From the NCBI GenBank assembly GCA_025667525.1, contig CM046877.1, positions 27,742,737 through 27,806,736 of the forward strand: a stretch of 64,000 bases of DNA, given 5' to 3'. This stretch comes from Glebionis coronaria. Taxonomy: Eukaryota; Streptophyta; Magnoliopsida; Asterales; Asteraceae. Shown one piece after another: positions 23,963 through 37,954 of the stretch. The position numbers and the translations under genes were made by a program. The notes beneath the pieces are model-generated. The model made no database searches, was not told the origin of the DNA, and was given only the letters and a program-made list of their open reading frames with translations. Numbering within the stretch: position 1 is the first letter of the stretch; every line of letters starts with the position of its first letter.

Positions 23963-26905
23963 ATGTCTTGACCTTTATACTATAATGTGCCGTCGAGATG
24001 CTCTTTGTCTACTACATTCACAACTACCTCAAATACTAGCTGACCAACTTTTACACCAATAAAACACAACCAAAACTAAACAGAGCAAACATATAGATGT
24101 GTTTTATCCATCAAGAATCTGGGCAAATACATTATTCCCAGATTCTATGTGGTCTATATGGACTGGAAATAATTTTAGAGGTTTTTTCTTAGGTTTGGAT
24201 GATTTGAGCCGGTTACGGCATTTTTAGCTGTTCTTGGTAGGTTTTTATCAGTTTTTGATCGGGTTTTGTCGCTTTTGACCAATGCTTGCCTGGATAAAAG
24301 TACTCCTTTTTTCAAGCATCCATTTTCTTAGTTGTGGTCTTGAAACGGAGTCATGTATCACATGTTATGACCATTTTATTGCAACCCACGTTTTCAGATA
24401 ATTTTAATATAAATTTGTTTTTGTATGTTAGCGATTGTGTTTGGTAATCTATTTCTTGATAGCTCTCAATATTAATAGAATAAAACATGGAATCAAATAT
24501 TTCAGAGTCATATAATACATAAGCAAGTTGATCCTACATGAAATGTCAAAAAATACTTGTCCTTCTTTTGCATATTATTCACCTATGTAGGCTTCCCAAG
24601 GTTAAACAATATCATTTTTAGGTCAAATAACATGACGTTTTGTTAGAGCACACTCTTGATAGCTCTCAATTTTAATAGAATAAAACTTGGAATCAAATAT
24701 TTCAGAGTCATATAATACATAAGCAAGTTGATCCTACATGAAATGTCAAAAAATACTTGTCCTTCTTTTGCATATTATTCACCTATGTAGGCTTCCCAAG
24801 GTTAAACAATATCATTTTTAGGTCAAATAACATGACGTTTTGTTAGAGTACACTCATGTCTTGACCTTTATACTATAATGTGCCGTCGAGATGCTCTTTG
24901 TCTACTACATTCACAACTACCTCAAATACTAGCTGACCAACTTTTACACCAATAAAACACAACCAAAACTAAACAGAGCAAATATATAGATGTGTTTTAT
25001 CCATCAAGAATCCAGGCAAATACATTATGCCCGGATTCTATGTGGTCTATATGGACTGGAAATAATTTTAGAGGTTTTTTCTTAGGTTTGGATGATTTGA
25101 GCCGGTTACGGCATTTTTAGCTGTTCTTGGTAGGTTTTTATCAGTTTTTGATCGGGTTTTGTCGCTTTTGACCAATGCTTGCTTGGATAAAAGTACTCCT
25201 TTTTTCAAGCATCCATTTTCTTAGTTGTGGTCTTGAAACGGAGTCATGTATCACATGTTATGACCATTTTATTGCAACCCACGTTTTCAGATAATTTTAA
25301 TATAAATTTGTTTTTGTATGTTAGCGATTGTGTTTGGTAATCTATTTCTTGATAGCTCTCAATATTAATAGAATAAAACATGGAATCAAATATTTCAGAG
25401 TCATATAATACATAAGCAAGTTGATCCTACATGAAATGTCAAAAAATACTTGTCCTTCTTTTGCATATTATTCACCTATGTAGGCTTCCCAAGGTTAAAC
25501 AATATCATTTTTAGGTCAAATAACATGACGTTTTGTTAGAGCACACTCTTGATAGCTCTCAATTTTAATAGAATAAAACTTGAAATCAAATATTTCAGAG
25601 TCATATAATACATAAGCAAGTTGATCCTACATGAAATGTCAAAAAATACTTGTCCTTCTTTTGCATATTATTCACCTATGTAGGCTTCCCAAGGTTAAAC
25701 AATATCATTTTTAGGTCAAATAACATGACGTTTTGTTAGAGTACACTCATGTCTTGACCTTTATACTATAATGTGCCGTCGAGATGCTCTTTGTCTACTA
25801 CATTCACAACTACCTCAAATACTAGCTGACCAACTTTTACACCAATAAAACACAACCAAAACTAAACAGAGCAAACATATAGATGTGTTTTATCCATCAA
25901 GAATCCGGGCAAATACATTATGCCCGGATTCTATGTGGTCTATATGGACTGGAAATAATTTTAGAGGTTTTTTCTTAGGTTTGGATGATTTGAGCCGGTT
26001 ACGGCATTTTTAGCTGTTCTTGGTAGGTTTTTATCAGTTTTTGATCGGGTTTAGTCGCTTTTGACCAATGCTTGCCTGGATAAAAGTACTCCTTTTTTCA
26101 AGCATCCATTTTCTTAGTTGTGGTCTTGAAACGGAGTCATGTATCACATGTTATGACCATTTTATTGCAACCTACGTTTTCAGATAATTTCAATATAAAT
26201 TTATTTTTGTATGTTAGCGATTGTGTTTGGTAATCTATTTCTTGATAGCTCTTAATTTTAATAGAATAAAACATGGAATCAAATATTTCAGAGTCATATA
26301 ATACATAAGCAAGTTGATCCTACATGAAATGTCAAAAAATACTTGTCCTTCTTTTGCATATTATTCACCTATGTAGGCTTCCCAAGGTTAAACAATATCA
26401 TTTTTAGGTCAAATAACATGACGTTTTGTTAGAGCACACTCTTGATAGCTCTCAATTTTAATAGAATAAAACTTGGAATCAAATATTTCAGAGTCATATA
26501 ATACATAAGCAAGTTGATCCTACATGAAATGTCAAAAAATACTTGTCCTTCTTTTGCATATTATTCACCTATGTAGGCTTCCCAAGGTTAAACAATATCA
26601 TTTTTAGGTCAAATAACATGACGTTTTGTTAGAGAACACTCATGCCTTGACCTTTATATACTATAATGTGCCGTCGAGATGCTCTTTGTCTACTACATTC
26701 ACAACTACCTCAAATACTAGCTGACCAACTTTTACACCAATAAAACACAACCAAAACTAAACAGAGCAAACATATAGATGTGTTTTATCCATCAAGAATC
26801 CGGGCAAATACATTATGCCCGGATTCTATGTGGTCTATATGGACTGGAAATAATTTTAGAGGTTTTTTCTTAGGTTTGGATGATTTGAGCCGGTTACGGC
26901 ATTTT

Positions 26906-28000
26906 TAGCTGTTCTTGGTAGGTTTTTATCAGTTTTTGATCGGGTTTAGTCGCTTTTGACCAATGCTTGCCTGGATAAAAGTACTCCTTTTTTCAAGCAT
27001 CCATTTTCTTAGTTGTGGTCTTGAAACGGAGTCATGTATCACATGTTATGACCATTTTATTGCAACCTACGTTTTCAGATAATTTCAATATAAATTTGTT
27101 TTTGTATGTTAGCGATTGTGTTTGGTAATCTATTTCTTGATAGCTCTCAATTTTAATAGAATAAAACATGGAATCAAATATTTCAGAGTCATATAATACA
27201 TAAGCAAGTTGATCCTACATGAAATGTCAAAAAATACTTGTCCTTCTTTTGCATATTATTCACCTATGTAGGCTTCCCAAGGTTAAACAATATCATTTTT
27301 AGGTCAAATAACATGACGTTTTGTTAGAGCTCACTCTTGATAGCTCTCAATTTTAATAGAATAAAACTTGGAATCAAATATTTCAGAGTCATATAATACA
27401 TAAGCAAGTTGATCCTACATGAAATGTCAAAAAATACTTGTCCTTCTTTTGCATATTATTCACCTATGTAGGCTTCCCAAGGTTAAACAATATCATTTTT
27501 AGGTCAAATAACATGACGTTTTGTTAGAGCACACTCTTGATAGCTCTCAATTTTAATAGAATAAAACTTGGAATCAAATATTTCAGAGTCATATAATACA
27601 TAAGCAAGTTGATCCTACATGAAATGTCAAAAAATACTTGTCCTTCTTTTGCATATTATTCACCTATGTAGGCTTCCCAAGGTTAAACAATATCATTTTT
27701 AGGTCAAATAACATGACGTTTTGTTAGAGAACACTCATGCCTTGACCTTTATATACTATAATGTGCCGTCGAGATGCTCTTTGTCTACTACATTCACAAC
27801 TACCTCAAATACTAGCTGACCAACTTTTACACCAATAAAACACAACCAAAACTAAACAGAGCAAACATATAGATGTGTTTTATCCATCAAGAATCCCGGC
27901 AAATACATTATGCCCGGATTCTATGTGGTCTATATGGACTGGAAATAATTTTAGAGGTTTTTTCTTAGGTTTGGATGATTTGAGCCGGTTACGACATTTT
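26906..28000 (+). repeat. Three-copy unit 31 (1095 bp)
   Basis: Sub-repeats lie at 27137-27336, 27337-27536 and 27537-27736. The first carries CATGG and the next two CTTGG. The first boundary is marked GAGCTCACTC and the second has the usual GAGCACACTC. Confidence 0.93.
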
Positions 28001-29790
28001 TAGCTGTTCTTGGTAGGTTTTTATCAGTTTTTGATCGGGTTTAGTCGCTTTTGACCAATGCTTGCCTGGATAAAAGTACTCCTTTTTTCAAGCATCCATT
28101 TTCTTAGTTGTGGTCTTGAAACGGAGTCATGTATCACATGTTATGACCATTTTATTGCAACCCACGTTTTCAGATAATTTCAATATAAATTTGTTTTTGT
28201 ATGTTAGCGATTGTGTTTGGTAATCTATTTCTTGATAGCTCTCAATATTAATAGAATAAAACATAGAATCAAATATTTCAGAGTCATATAATACATAAGC
28301 AAGTTGATCCTACATGAAATGTCAAAAAATACTTGTCCTTCTTTTGCATTTTATTCACCTATGTAGGCTTCCCAAGGTTAAACAATATCATTTTTAGGTC
28401 AAATAACATGACGTTTTGTTAGAGCACACTCTTGATAGCTCTCAATTTTAATAGAATAAAACTTGGAATCAAATATTTCAGAGTCATATAATACATAAGC
28501 AAGTTGATCCTACATGAAATGTCAAAAAATACTTGTCCTTCTTTTGCATATTATTCACCTATGTAGGCTTCCCAAGGTTAAACAATATCATTTTTAGGTC
28601 AAATAACATGACGTTTTGTTAGAGAACACTCATGCCTTGACCTTTATATACTATAATGTGCCGTCGAGATGCTCTTTGTCTACTACATTCACAACTACCT
28701 CAAATACTAGCTGACCAACTTTTACACCAATAAAACACAACAAAAACTAAATAGAGCAAACATATAGATGTGTTTTATCCATCAAGTATCCGGGCAAATA
28801 CATTATGCCCGGATTCTATGTGGTCTATATGGACTGGAAATAATTTTAGAGGTTTTTTCTTAGGTTTGGATGATTTGAGCCGGTTACGGCATTTTTAGCT
28901 GTTCTTGGTAGGTTTTTATCAGTTTTTGATCGGGTTTAGTCGCTTTTGACCAATGCTTGCCTGGATAAAAGTACTCCTTTTTTCAAGCATCCATTTTCTT
29001 AGTTGTGGTCTTGAAACGGAGTCATGTATCACATGTTATGACCATTTTATTGCAACCTACGTTTTCAGATAATTTCAATATAAATTTATTTTTGTATGTT
29101 AGCGATTGTGTTTGGTAATCTATTTCTTGATAGCTCTCAATTTTAATAGAATAAAACATGGAATCAAATATTTCAGAGTCATATAATACATAAGCAAGTT
29201 GATCCTACATGAAATGTCAAAAAATACTTGTCCTTCTTTTGCATATTATTCACCTATGTAGGCTTCCCAAGGTTAAACAATATCATTTTTAGGTCAAATA
29301 ACATGACGTTTTGTTAGAGCACACTCTTGATAGCTCTCAATTTTAATAGAATAAAACTTGGAATCAAATATTTCAGAGTCATATAATACATAAGCAAGTT
29401 GATCCTACATGAAATGTCAAAAAATACTTGTCCTTCTTTTGCATATTATTCACCTATGTAGGCTTCCCAAGGTTAAACAATATCATTTTTAGGTCAAATA
29501 ACATGACGTTTTGTTAGAGAACACTCATGCCTTGACCTTTATATACTATAATGTGCCGTCGAGATGCTCTTTGTCTACTACATTCACAACTACCTCAAAT
29601 ACTAGCTGACCAACTTTTACACCAATAAAACACAACCAAAACTAAACAGAGCAAACATATAGATGTGTTTTATCCATCAAGAATCCGGGCAAATACATTA
29701 TGCCCGGATTCTATGTGGTCTATATGGACTGGAAATAATTTTAGAGGTTTTTTCTTAGGTTTGGATGATTTGAGCCGGTTACGGCATTTT

Positions 29791-30885
29791 TAGCTGTTCT
29801 TGGTAGGTTTTTATCAGTTTTTGATCGGGTTTACTCGCTTTTGACCAATGCTTGCCTGGATAAAAGTACTCCTTTTTTCAAGCATCCATTTTCTTAGTTG
29901 TGGTCTTGAAACGGAGTCATGTATCACATGTTATGACCATTTTATTGCAACCTACGTTTTCAGATAATTTCAATATAAATTTGTTTTTGTATGTTAGCGA
30001 TTGTGTTTGGTAATCTATTTCTTGATAGCTCTCAATTTTAATAGAATAAAACATGGAATCAAATATTTCAGAGTCATATAATACATAAGCAAGTTGATCC
30101 TACATGAAATGTCAAAAAATACTTGTCCTTCTTTTGCATATTATTCACCTATGTAGGCTTCCCAAGGTTAAACAATATCATTTTTAGGTCAAATAACATG
30201 ACGTTTTGTTAGAGCTCACTCTTGATAGCTCTCAATTTTAATAGAATAAAACTTGGAATCAAATATTTCAGAGTCATATAATACATAAGCAAGTTGATCC
30301 TACATGAAATGTCAAAAAATACTTGTCCTTCTTTTGCATATTATTCACCTATGTAGGCTTCCCAAGGTTAAACAATATCATTTTTAGGTCAAATAACATG
30401 ACGTTTTGTTAGAGCACACTCTTGATAGCTCTCAATTTTAATAGAATAAAACTTGGAATCAAATATTTCAGAGTCATATAATACATAAGCAAGTTGATCC
30501 TACATGAAATGTCAAAAAATACTTGTCCTTCTTTTGCATATTATTCACCTATGTAGGCTTCCCAAGGTTAAACAATATCATTTTTAGGTCAAATAACATG
30601 ACGTTTTGTTAGAGAACACTCATGCCTTGACCTTTATATACTATAATGTGCCGTCGAGATGCTCTTTGTCTACTACATTCACAACTACCTCAAATACTAG
30701 CTGACCAACTTTTACACCAATAAAACACAACCAAAACTAAACAGAGCAAACATATAGATGTGTTTTATCCATCAAGAATCCGGGCAAATACATTATGCCC
30801 GGATTCTATGTGGTCTATATGGACTGGAAATAATTTTAGAGGTTTTTTCTTAGGTTTGGATGATTTGAGCCGGTTACGGCATTTT
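29791..30885 (+). repeat. Three-copy unit 34 (1095 bp)
   Basis: Sub-repeats lie at 30022-30221, 30222-30421 and 30422-30621. Its boundary pattern is the same as in unit 31, its partner 2885 bp to the left. Confidence 0.93.
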
Positions 30886-33800
30886 TAGCTGTTCTTGGTA
30901 GGTTTTTATCAGTTTTTGATCGGGTTTAGTCGCTTTTGACCAATGCTTGCCTGGATAAAAGTACTCCTTTTTTCAAGCATCCATTTTCTTAGTTGTGGTC
31001 TTGAAACGGAGTCATGTATCACATGTTATGACCATTTTATTGCAACCTACGTTTTCAGATAATTTCAATATAAATTTGTTTTTGTATGTTAGCGATTGTG
31101 TTTGGTAATCTATTTCTTGATAGCTCTCAATTTTAATAGAATAAAACATGGAATCAAATATTTCAGAGTCATATAATACATAAGCAAGTTGATCCTACAT
31201 GAAATGTCAAAAAATACTTGTCCTTCTTTTGCATATTATTCACCTATGTAGGCTTCCCAAGGTTAAACAATATCATTTTTAGGTCAAATAACATAACGTT
31301 TTGTTAGAGCTCACTCTTGATAGCTCTCAATTTTAATAGAATAAAACTTGGAATCAAATATTTCAGAGTCATATAATACATAAGCAAGTTGATCCTACAT
31401 GAAATGTCAAAAAATACTTGTCCTTCTTTTGCATATTATTCACCTATGTAGGCTTCCCAAGGTTAAACAATATCATTTTTAGGTCAAATAACATGACGTT
31501 TTGTTAGAGAACACTCATGCCTTGACCTTTATATACTATAATGTGCCGTCGAGATGCTCTTTGTCTACTACATTCACAACTACCTCAAATACTAGCTGAC
31601 CAACTTTTACACCAATAAAACACAACCAAAACTAAACAGAGCAAACATATAGATGTGTTTTATCCATCAAGAATCCAGGCAAATACATTATGCCCGGATT
31701 CTATGTGGTCTATATGGACTGGAAATAATTTTAGAGGTTTTTTCTTAGGTTTGGATGATTTGAGCCGGTTACGGCATTTTTAGCTGTTCTTGGTAGGTTT
31801 TTATCAGTTTTTGATCGGGTTTAGTCGCTTTTGACCAATGCTTGCCTGGATAAAAGTACTCCTTTTTTCAAGCATCCATTTTCTTAGTTGTGGTCTTGAA
31901 ACGGAGTCATGTATCACATGTTATGACCATTTTATTGCAACCTACGTTTTCAGATAATTTCAATATAAATTTGTTTTTGTATGTTAGCGATTGTGTTTGG
32001 TAATCTATTTCTTGATAGCTCTCAATTTTAATAGAATAAAACATGGAATCAAATATTTCAGAGTCATATAATACATAAGCAAGTTGATCCTACATGAAAT
32101 GTCAAAAAATACTTGTCCTTCTTTTGCATATTATGCACCTATGTAGGCTTCCCAAGGTTAAACAATATCATTTTTAGGTCAAATAACATGACGTTTTGTT
32201 AGAGCACACTCTTGATAGCTCTCAATTTTAATAGAATAAAACTTGGAATCAAATATTTCAGAGTCATATAATACATAAGCAAGTTGATCCTACATGAAAT
32301 GTCAAAAAATACTTGTCCTTCTTTTGCATATTATTCACCTATGTAGGCTTCCCAAGGTTAAACAATATCATTTTTAGGTCAAATAACATGACGTTTTGTT
32401 AGAGAACACTCATACCTTGACCTTTATATACTATAATGTGCCGTCGAGATGCTCTTTGTCTACTACATTCACAACTACCTCAAATACTAGCTGACCAACT
32501 TTTACACCAATAAAACACAACCAAAACTAAACAGAGCAAACATATAGATGTGTTTTATCCATTAAGAATCCGGGCAAATACATTATGCCCGGATTCTATG
32601 TGGTCTATATGGACTGGAAATAATTTTAGAGGTTTTTTCTTAGGTTTGGATGATTTGAGCCGGTTACGGCATTTTTAGCTGTTCTTGGTAGGTTTTTATC
32701 AGTTTTTGATCGGGTTTAGTCGCTTTTGACCAATGCTTGCCTGGATAAAAGTACTCCTTTTTTCAAGCATCCATTTTCTTAGTTGTGGTCTTGAAACGGA
32801 GTCATGTATTACATGTTATGACCATTTTATTGCAACCCACGTTTTCAGATAATTTCAATATAAATTTGTTTTTGTATGTTAGCGATTGTGTTTGGTAATC
32901 TATTTCTTGATAGCTCTCAATTTTAATAGAATAAAACATGGAATCAAATATTTCAGAGTCATATAATACATAAGCAAGTTGATCCTACATGAAATGTCAA
33001 AAAATACTTGTCCTTCTTTTGCATATTATTCACCTATGTAGGCTTCCTAAGGTTAAACAATATCATTTTTAGGTCAAATAACATGACGTTTTGTTAGAGC
33101 ACACTCTTGATAGCTCTCAATTTTAATAGAATAAAACTTGGAATCAAATATTTCAGAGTCATATAATACATAAACAAGTTGATCCTACATGAAATGTCAA
33201 AAAATACTTGTCCTTCTTTTGCATATTATTCACCTATGTAGGCTTCCCAAGGTTAAACAATATCATTTTTAGGTCAAATAACATGACGTTTTGTTAGAGC
33301 ACACTCATGTCTTGACCTTTATACTATAATGTGCCGTCGAGATGCTCTTTGTCTACTACATTCACAACTACCTCAAATACTAGCTGACCAACTTTTACAC
33401 CAATAAAACACAACCAAAACTAAACAGAGCAAACATATAGATGTGTTTTATCCATCAAGAATCCGGGCAAATACATTATGCCCGAATTCTATGTGGTCTA
33501 TATGGACTGGAAATAATTTTAGAGGTTTTTTCTTAGGTTTGGATGATTTGAGCCGGTTACGGCATTTTAAGCTGTTCTTGGTAGGTTTTTATCAGTTTTT
33601 GATCGGGTTTAGTCGCTTTTGACCAATGCTTGCCTGGATAAAAGTACTCCTTTTTTCAAGCATCCATTTTCTTAGTTGTGGTCTTGAAACGGAGTCATGT
33701 ATCACATGTTATGACCATTTTATTGCAACCCACGTTTTCAGATAATTTCAATATAAATTTGTTTTTGTATGTTAGCGATTGTGTTTGGTAATCTATTTCT

Positions 33801-36800
33801 TGATAGCTCTCAATTTTAATAGAATAAAACATGGAATCAAATATTTCAGAGTCATATAATACATAAGCAAGTTGATCCTACATGAAATGTCAAAAAATAC
33901 TTGTCCTTCTTTTGCATATTATTCACCTATGTAGGCTTCCCAAGGTTAAACAATATCATTTTTAGGTCAAATAACATGACGTTTTGTTAGAGCACACTCT
34001 TGATAGCTCTCAATTTTAATAGAATAAAACTTGGAATCAAATATTTCAGATTCATATAATACATAAGCAAGTTGATCCTACATGAAATGTCAAAAAATAC
34101 TTGTCCTTCTTTTGCATATTATTCACCTATGTAGGCTTCCCAAGGTTAAACAATATCATTTTTAGGTCAAATAACATGACGTTTTGTTAGAGCACACTCA
34201 TGTCTTGACCTTTATACTATAATGTGCCGTCGAGATGCTCTTTGTCTACTACATTCACAACTACCTCAAATACTAGCTGACCAACTTTTACACCAATAAA
34301 ACACAACCAAAACTAAACAGAGCAAACATATAGATGTGTTTTATCCATTAAGAATCCGGGCAAATACATTATGCCCGGATTCTATGTGGTCTATATGGAC
34401 TGGAAATAATTTTAGAGGTTTTTTCTTAGGTTTGGATGATTTGAGCCGGTTACGGCATTTTTAGCTGTTCTTGGTAGGTTTTTATCAGTTTTTGATCGGG
34501 TTTAGTCGCTTTTGACCAATGCTTGCCTGGATAAAAGTACTCCTTTTTTCAAGCATCCATTTTCTTAGTTGTGGTCTTGAAACGGAGTCATGTATTACAT
34601 GTTATGACCATTTTATTGCAACCCACGTTTTCAGATAATTTCAATATAAATTTGTTTTTGTATGTTAGCGATTGTGTTTGGTAATCTATTTCTTGATAGC
34701 TCTCAATTTTAATAGAATAAAACATGGAATCAAATATTTCAGAGTCATATAATACATAAGCAAGTTGATCCTACATGAAATGTCAAAAAATACTTGTCCT
34801 TCTTTTGCATATTATTCACCTATGTAGGCTTCCTAAGGTTAAACAATATCATTTTTAGGTCAAATAACATGACGTTTTGTTAGAGCACACTCTTGATAGC
34901 TCTCAATTTTAATAGAATAAAACTTGGAATCAAATATTTCAGAGTCATATAATACATAAGCAAGTTGATCCTACATGAAATGTCAAAAAATACTTGTCCT
35001 TCTTTTGCATATTATTCACCTATGTAGGCTTCCCAAGGTTAAACAATATCATTTTTAGGTCAAATAACATGACGTTTTGTTAGAGCACACTCATGTCTTG
35101 ACCTTTATACTATAATGTGCCGTCGAGATGCTCTTTGTCTACTACATTCACAACTACCTCAAATACTAGCTGACCAACTTTTACACCAATAAAACACAAC
35201 CAAAACTAAACAGAGCAAACATATAGATGTGTTTTATCCATCAAGAATCCGGGCAAATACATTATGCCCGGATTCTATGTGGTCTATATGGACTGGAAAT
35301 AATTTTAGAGGTTTTTTCTTAGGTTTGGATGATTTGAGCCGGTTACGGCATTTTAAGCTGTTCTTGGTAGGTTTTTATCAGTTTTTGATCGGGTTTAGTC
35401 GCTTTTGACCAATGCTTGCCTGGATAAAAGTACTCCTTTTTTCAAGCATCCATTTTCTTAGTTGTGGTCTTGAAACGGAGTCATGTATCACATGTTATGA
35501 CCATTTTATTGCAACCCACGTTTTCAGATAATTTCAATATAAATTTGTTTTTGTATGTTAGCGATTGTGTTTGGTAATCTATTTCTTGATAGCTCTCAAT
35601 TTTAATAGAATAAAACATGGAATCAAATATTTCAGAGTCATATAATACATAAGCAAGTTGATCCTACATGAAATGTCAAAAAATACTTGTCCTTCTTTTG
35701 CATATTATTCACCTATGTAGGCTTCCCAAGGTTAAACAATATCATTTTTAGGTCAAATAACATGACGTTTTGTTAGAGCACACTCTTGATAGCTCTCAAT
35801 TTTAATAGAATAAAACTTGGAATCAAATATTTCAGAGTCATATAATACATAAGCAAGTTGATCCTACATGAAATGTCAAAAAATACTTGTCCTTCTTTTG
35901 CATATTATTCACCTGTGTAGGCTTCCCAAGGTTAAACAATATCATTTTTAGGTCAAATAACATGACGTTTTGTTAGAGCACACTCATGTCTTGACCTTTA
36001 TACTATAATGTGCCGTCGAGATGCTCTTTGTCTACTACATTCACAACTACCTCAAATACTAGCTGACCAACTTTTACACCAATAAAACATAACCAAAACT
36101 AAACAGAGCAAACATATAGATGTGTTTTATCCATTAAGAATCCGGGCAAATACATTATGCCCGGATTCTATGTGGTCTATATGGACTGGAAATAATTTTA
36201 GAGGTTTTTTCTTAGGTTTGGATGATTTGAGCCGGTTACGGCATTTTAAGCTGTTCTTGGTAGGTTTTTATCAGTTTTTGATCGGGTTTAGTCGCTTTTG
36301 ACCAATGCTTGCCTGGATAAAAGTACTCCTTTTTTCAAGCATCCATTTTCTTAGTTGTGGTCTTGAAACGGAGTCATGTATCACATGTTATGACCATTTT
36401 ATTGCAACCCACGTTTTCAGATAATTTCAATATAAATTTGTTTTTGTATGTTAGCGATTGTGTTTGGTAATCTATTTCTTGATAGCTCTCAATTTTAATA
36501 GAATAAAACATGGAATCAAATATTTCAGAGTCATATAATACATAAGCAAGTTGATCCTACATGAAATGTCAAAAAATACTTGTCCTTCTTTTGCATATTA
36601 TTCACCTATGTAGGCTTCCCAAGGTTAAACAATATCATTTTTAGGTCAAATAACATGACGTTTTGTTAGAGCACACTCTTGATAGCTCTCAATTTTAATA
36701 GAATAAAACTTGGAATCAAATATTTCAGAGTCATATAATACATAAGCAAGTTGATCCTACATGAAATGTCAAAAAATACTTGTCCTTCTTTTGCATATTA

Positions 36801-37371
36801 TTCACCTATGTAGGCTTCCCAAGGTTAAACAATATCATTTTTAGGTCAAATAACATGACGTTTTGTTAGAGCACACTCATGTCTTGACCTTTATACTATA
36901 ATGTGCCGTCGAGATGCTCTTTGTCTACTACATTCACAACTACCTCAAATACTAGCTGACCAACTTTTACACCAATAAAACACAACCAAAACTAAACAGA
37001 GCAAACATATAGATGTGTTTTATCCATTAAGAATCCGGGCAAATACATTATGCCCGGATTCTATGTGGTCTATATGGACTGGAAATAATTTTAGAGGTTT
37101 TTTCTTAGGTTTGGATGATTTGAGCCGGTTACGGCATTTTTAGCTGTTCTTGGTAGGTTTTTATCAGTTTTTGATCGGGTTTAGTCGCTTTTGACCAATG
37201 CTTGCCTGGATAAAAGTACTCCTTTTTTCAAGCATCCATTTTCTTAGTTGTGGTCTTGAAACGGAGTCATGTATTACATGTTATGACCATTTTATTGCAA
37301 CCCACGTTTTCAGATAATTTCAATATAAATTTGTTTTTGTATGTTAGCGATTGTGTTTGGTAATCTATTTC

Positions 37372-37571
37372 TTGATAGCTCTCAATTTTAATAGAATAAA
37401 ACATGGAATCAAATATTTCAGAGTCATATAATACATAAGCAAGTTGATCCTACATGAAATGTCAAAAAATACTTGTCCTTCTTTTGCATATTATTCACCT
37501 ATGTAGGCTTCCTAAGGTTAAACAATATCATTTTTAGGTCAAATAACATGACGTTTTGTTAGAGCACACTC
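37372..37571 (+). repeat. 200-bp sub-repeat, copy 1 (representative)
   Basis: This is the first of two direct 200-bp copies in a standard unit, running from TTGATAGCTC to GAGCACACTC. Copy 1 is recognised by CATGG where copy 2 has CTTGG; the ATG on the minus strand at this site is the start codon of the small ORF found in a few units. Copy 1 often reads CAATATTAATAG instead of CAATTTTAATAG in units 3-29. It contains a TGACGT word and a 7-bp inverted repeat (CCTACAT and ATGTAGG, 45 bp apart). In unit 1 the equivalent copy is 231-430. Confidence 0.96.
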
Positions 37572-37771
37572 TTGATAGCTCTCAATTTTAATAGAATAAA
37601 ACTTGGAATCAAATATTTCAGAGTCATATAATACATAAGCAAGTTGATCCTACATGAAATGTCAAAAAATACTTGTCCTTCTTTTGCATATTATTCACCT
37701 ATGTAGGCTTCCCAAGGTTAAACAATATCATTTTTAGGTCAAATAACATGACGTTTTGTTAGAGCACACTC
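37572..37771 (+). repeat. 200-bp sub-repeat, copy 2 (representative)
   Basis: This is the second direct 200-bp copy, differing from copy 1 at very few sites, chiefly CTTGG for CATGG. It starts at the same TTGATAGCTC and ends in front of ATGTCTTGACC of module R. The short word TCTTGA lies at all three boundaries (L/copy 1, copy 1/copy 2, and just inside R), which fits an origin by duplication between short direct repeats. In unit 1 this copy is 431-630. Copy 2 is the one missing in the 693-bp units, and an additional copy-2-type block is present in the 1.1-kb units. Confidence 0.96.
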
Positions 37772-37923
37772 ATGTCTTGACCTTTATACTATAATGTGCC
37801 GTCGAGATGCTCTTTGTCTACTACATTCACAACTACCTCAAATACTAGCTGACCAACTTTTACACCAATAAAACACAACCAAAACTAAACAGAGCAAACA
37901 TATAGATGTGTTTTATCCATCAA

Positions 37924-37954
37924 GAATCCGGGCAAATACATTATGCCCGGATTC
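37924..37954 (+). other. Conserved hairpin in module R (representative; perfect 10-bp stem, 11-nt loop)
   Basis: The arms GAATCCGGGC and GCCCGGATTC are perfectly complementary and enclose the loop AAATACATTAT. It is the only strong GC-rich inverted repeat in an otherwise AT-rich unit and is present in nearly every unit, about 110 bp before the unit end. Many units have the exact 10-bp stem. Others have GCCCAGATTC on the right, which leaves one C-A mismatch on the plus strand and a U-G wobble in a minus-strand RNA. Its role is unknown; extruded cruciform, protein site or RNA fold are possible. It is not followed by a T-run, so it does not resemble an intrinsic terminator. Confidence 0.85.

Larger units (their letters stand above)
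20689..25117 (+). repeat. Higher-order repeat: units 24-25 related to units 27-28
   Basis: Units 24 and 27 (881 bp) start at 20689 and 23344, and units 25 and 28 (893 bp) start at 21570 and 24225, a constant offset of 2655 bp. Units 25 and 28 share GATAATTTTAATAT and CAAATATATAG. Units 24 and 27 share the 12-bp deletion. Unit 26, between the blocks, is closest to unit 27 (both have the TCTGGGC/TCCCAGA hairpin). All units 24-29 carry GGTTTTGTCG in L. Confidence 0.8.
26011..32675 (+). repeat. Unit subfamily 30-36 with +2-bp TATATACTA, and duplication 30-31 = 33-34
   Basis: Units 30-36 all read TTTATATACTATAATG in R (two bases longer than elsewhere) and GAACACTCAT at the end of the last sub-repeat, giving lengths of 895 or 1095 bp. 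Units 30 (26011) and 33 (28896) share AAATTTATTTTTG. Units 31 (26906) and 34 (29791) are both three-copy units with GAGCTCACTC between copies 1 and 2. The offset is 2885 bp for both pairs. Most units here also have AACCTACG in L; unit 32 does not and looks like a member of another lineage. Confidence 0.85.

Noticed and set aside
37924..37954. Hairpin as an intrinsic transcription terminator
   Set aside because: There is no T-run after the stem on either strand, and no gene upstream needs one. The setting is eukaryotic repeat DNA.
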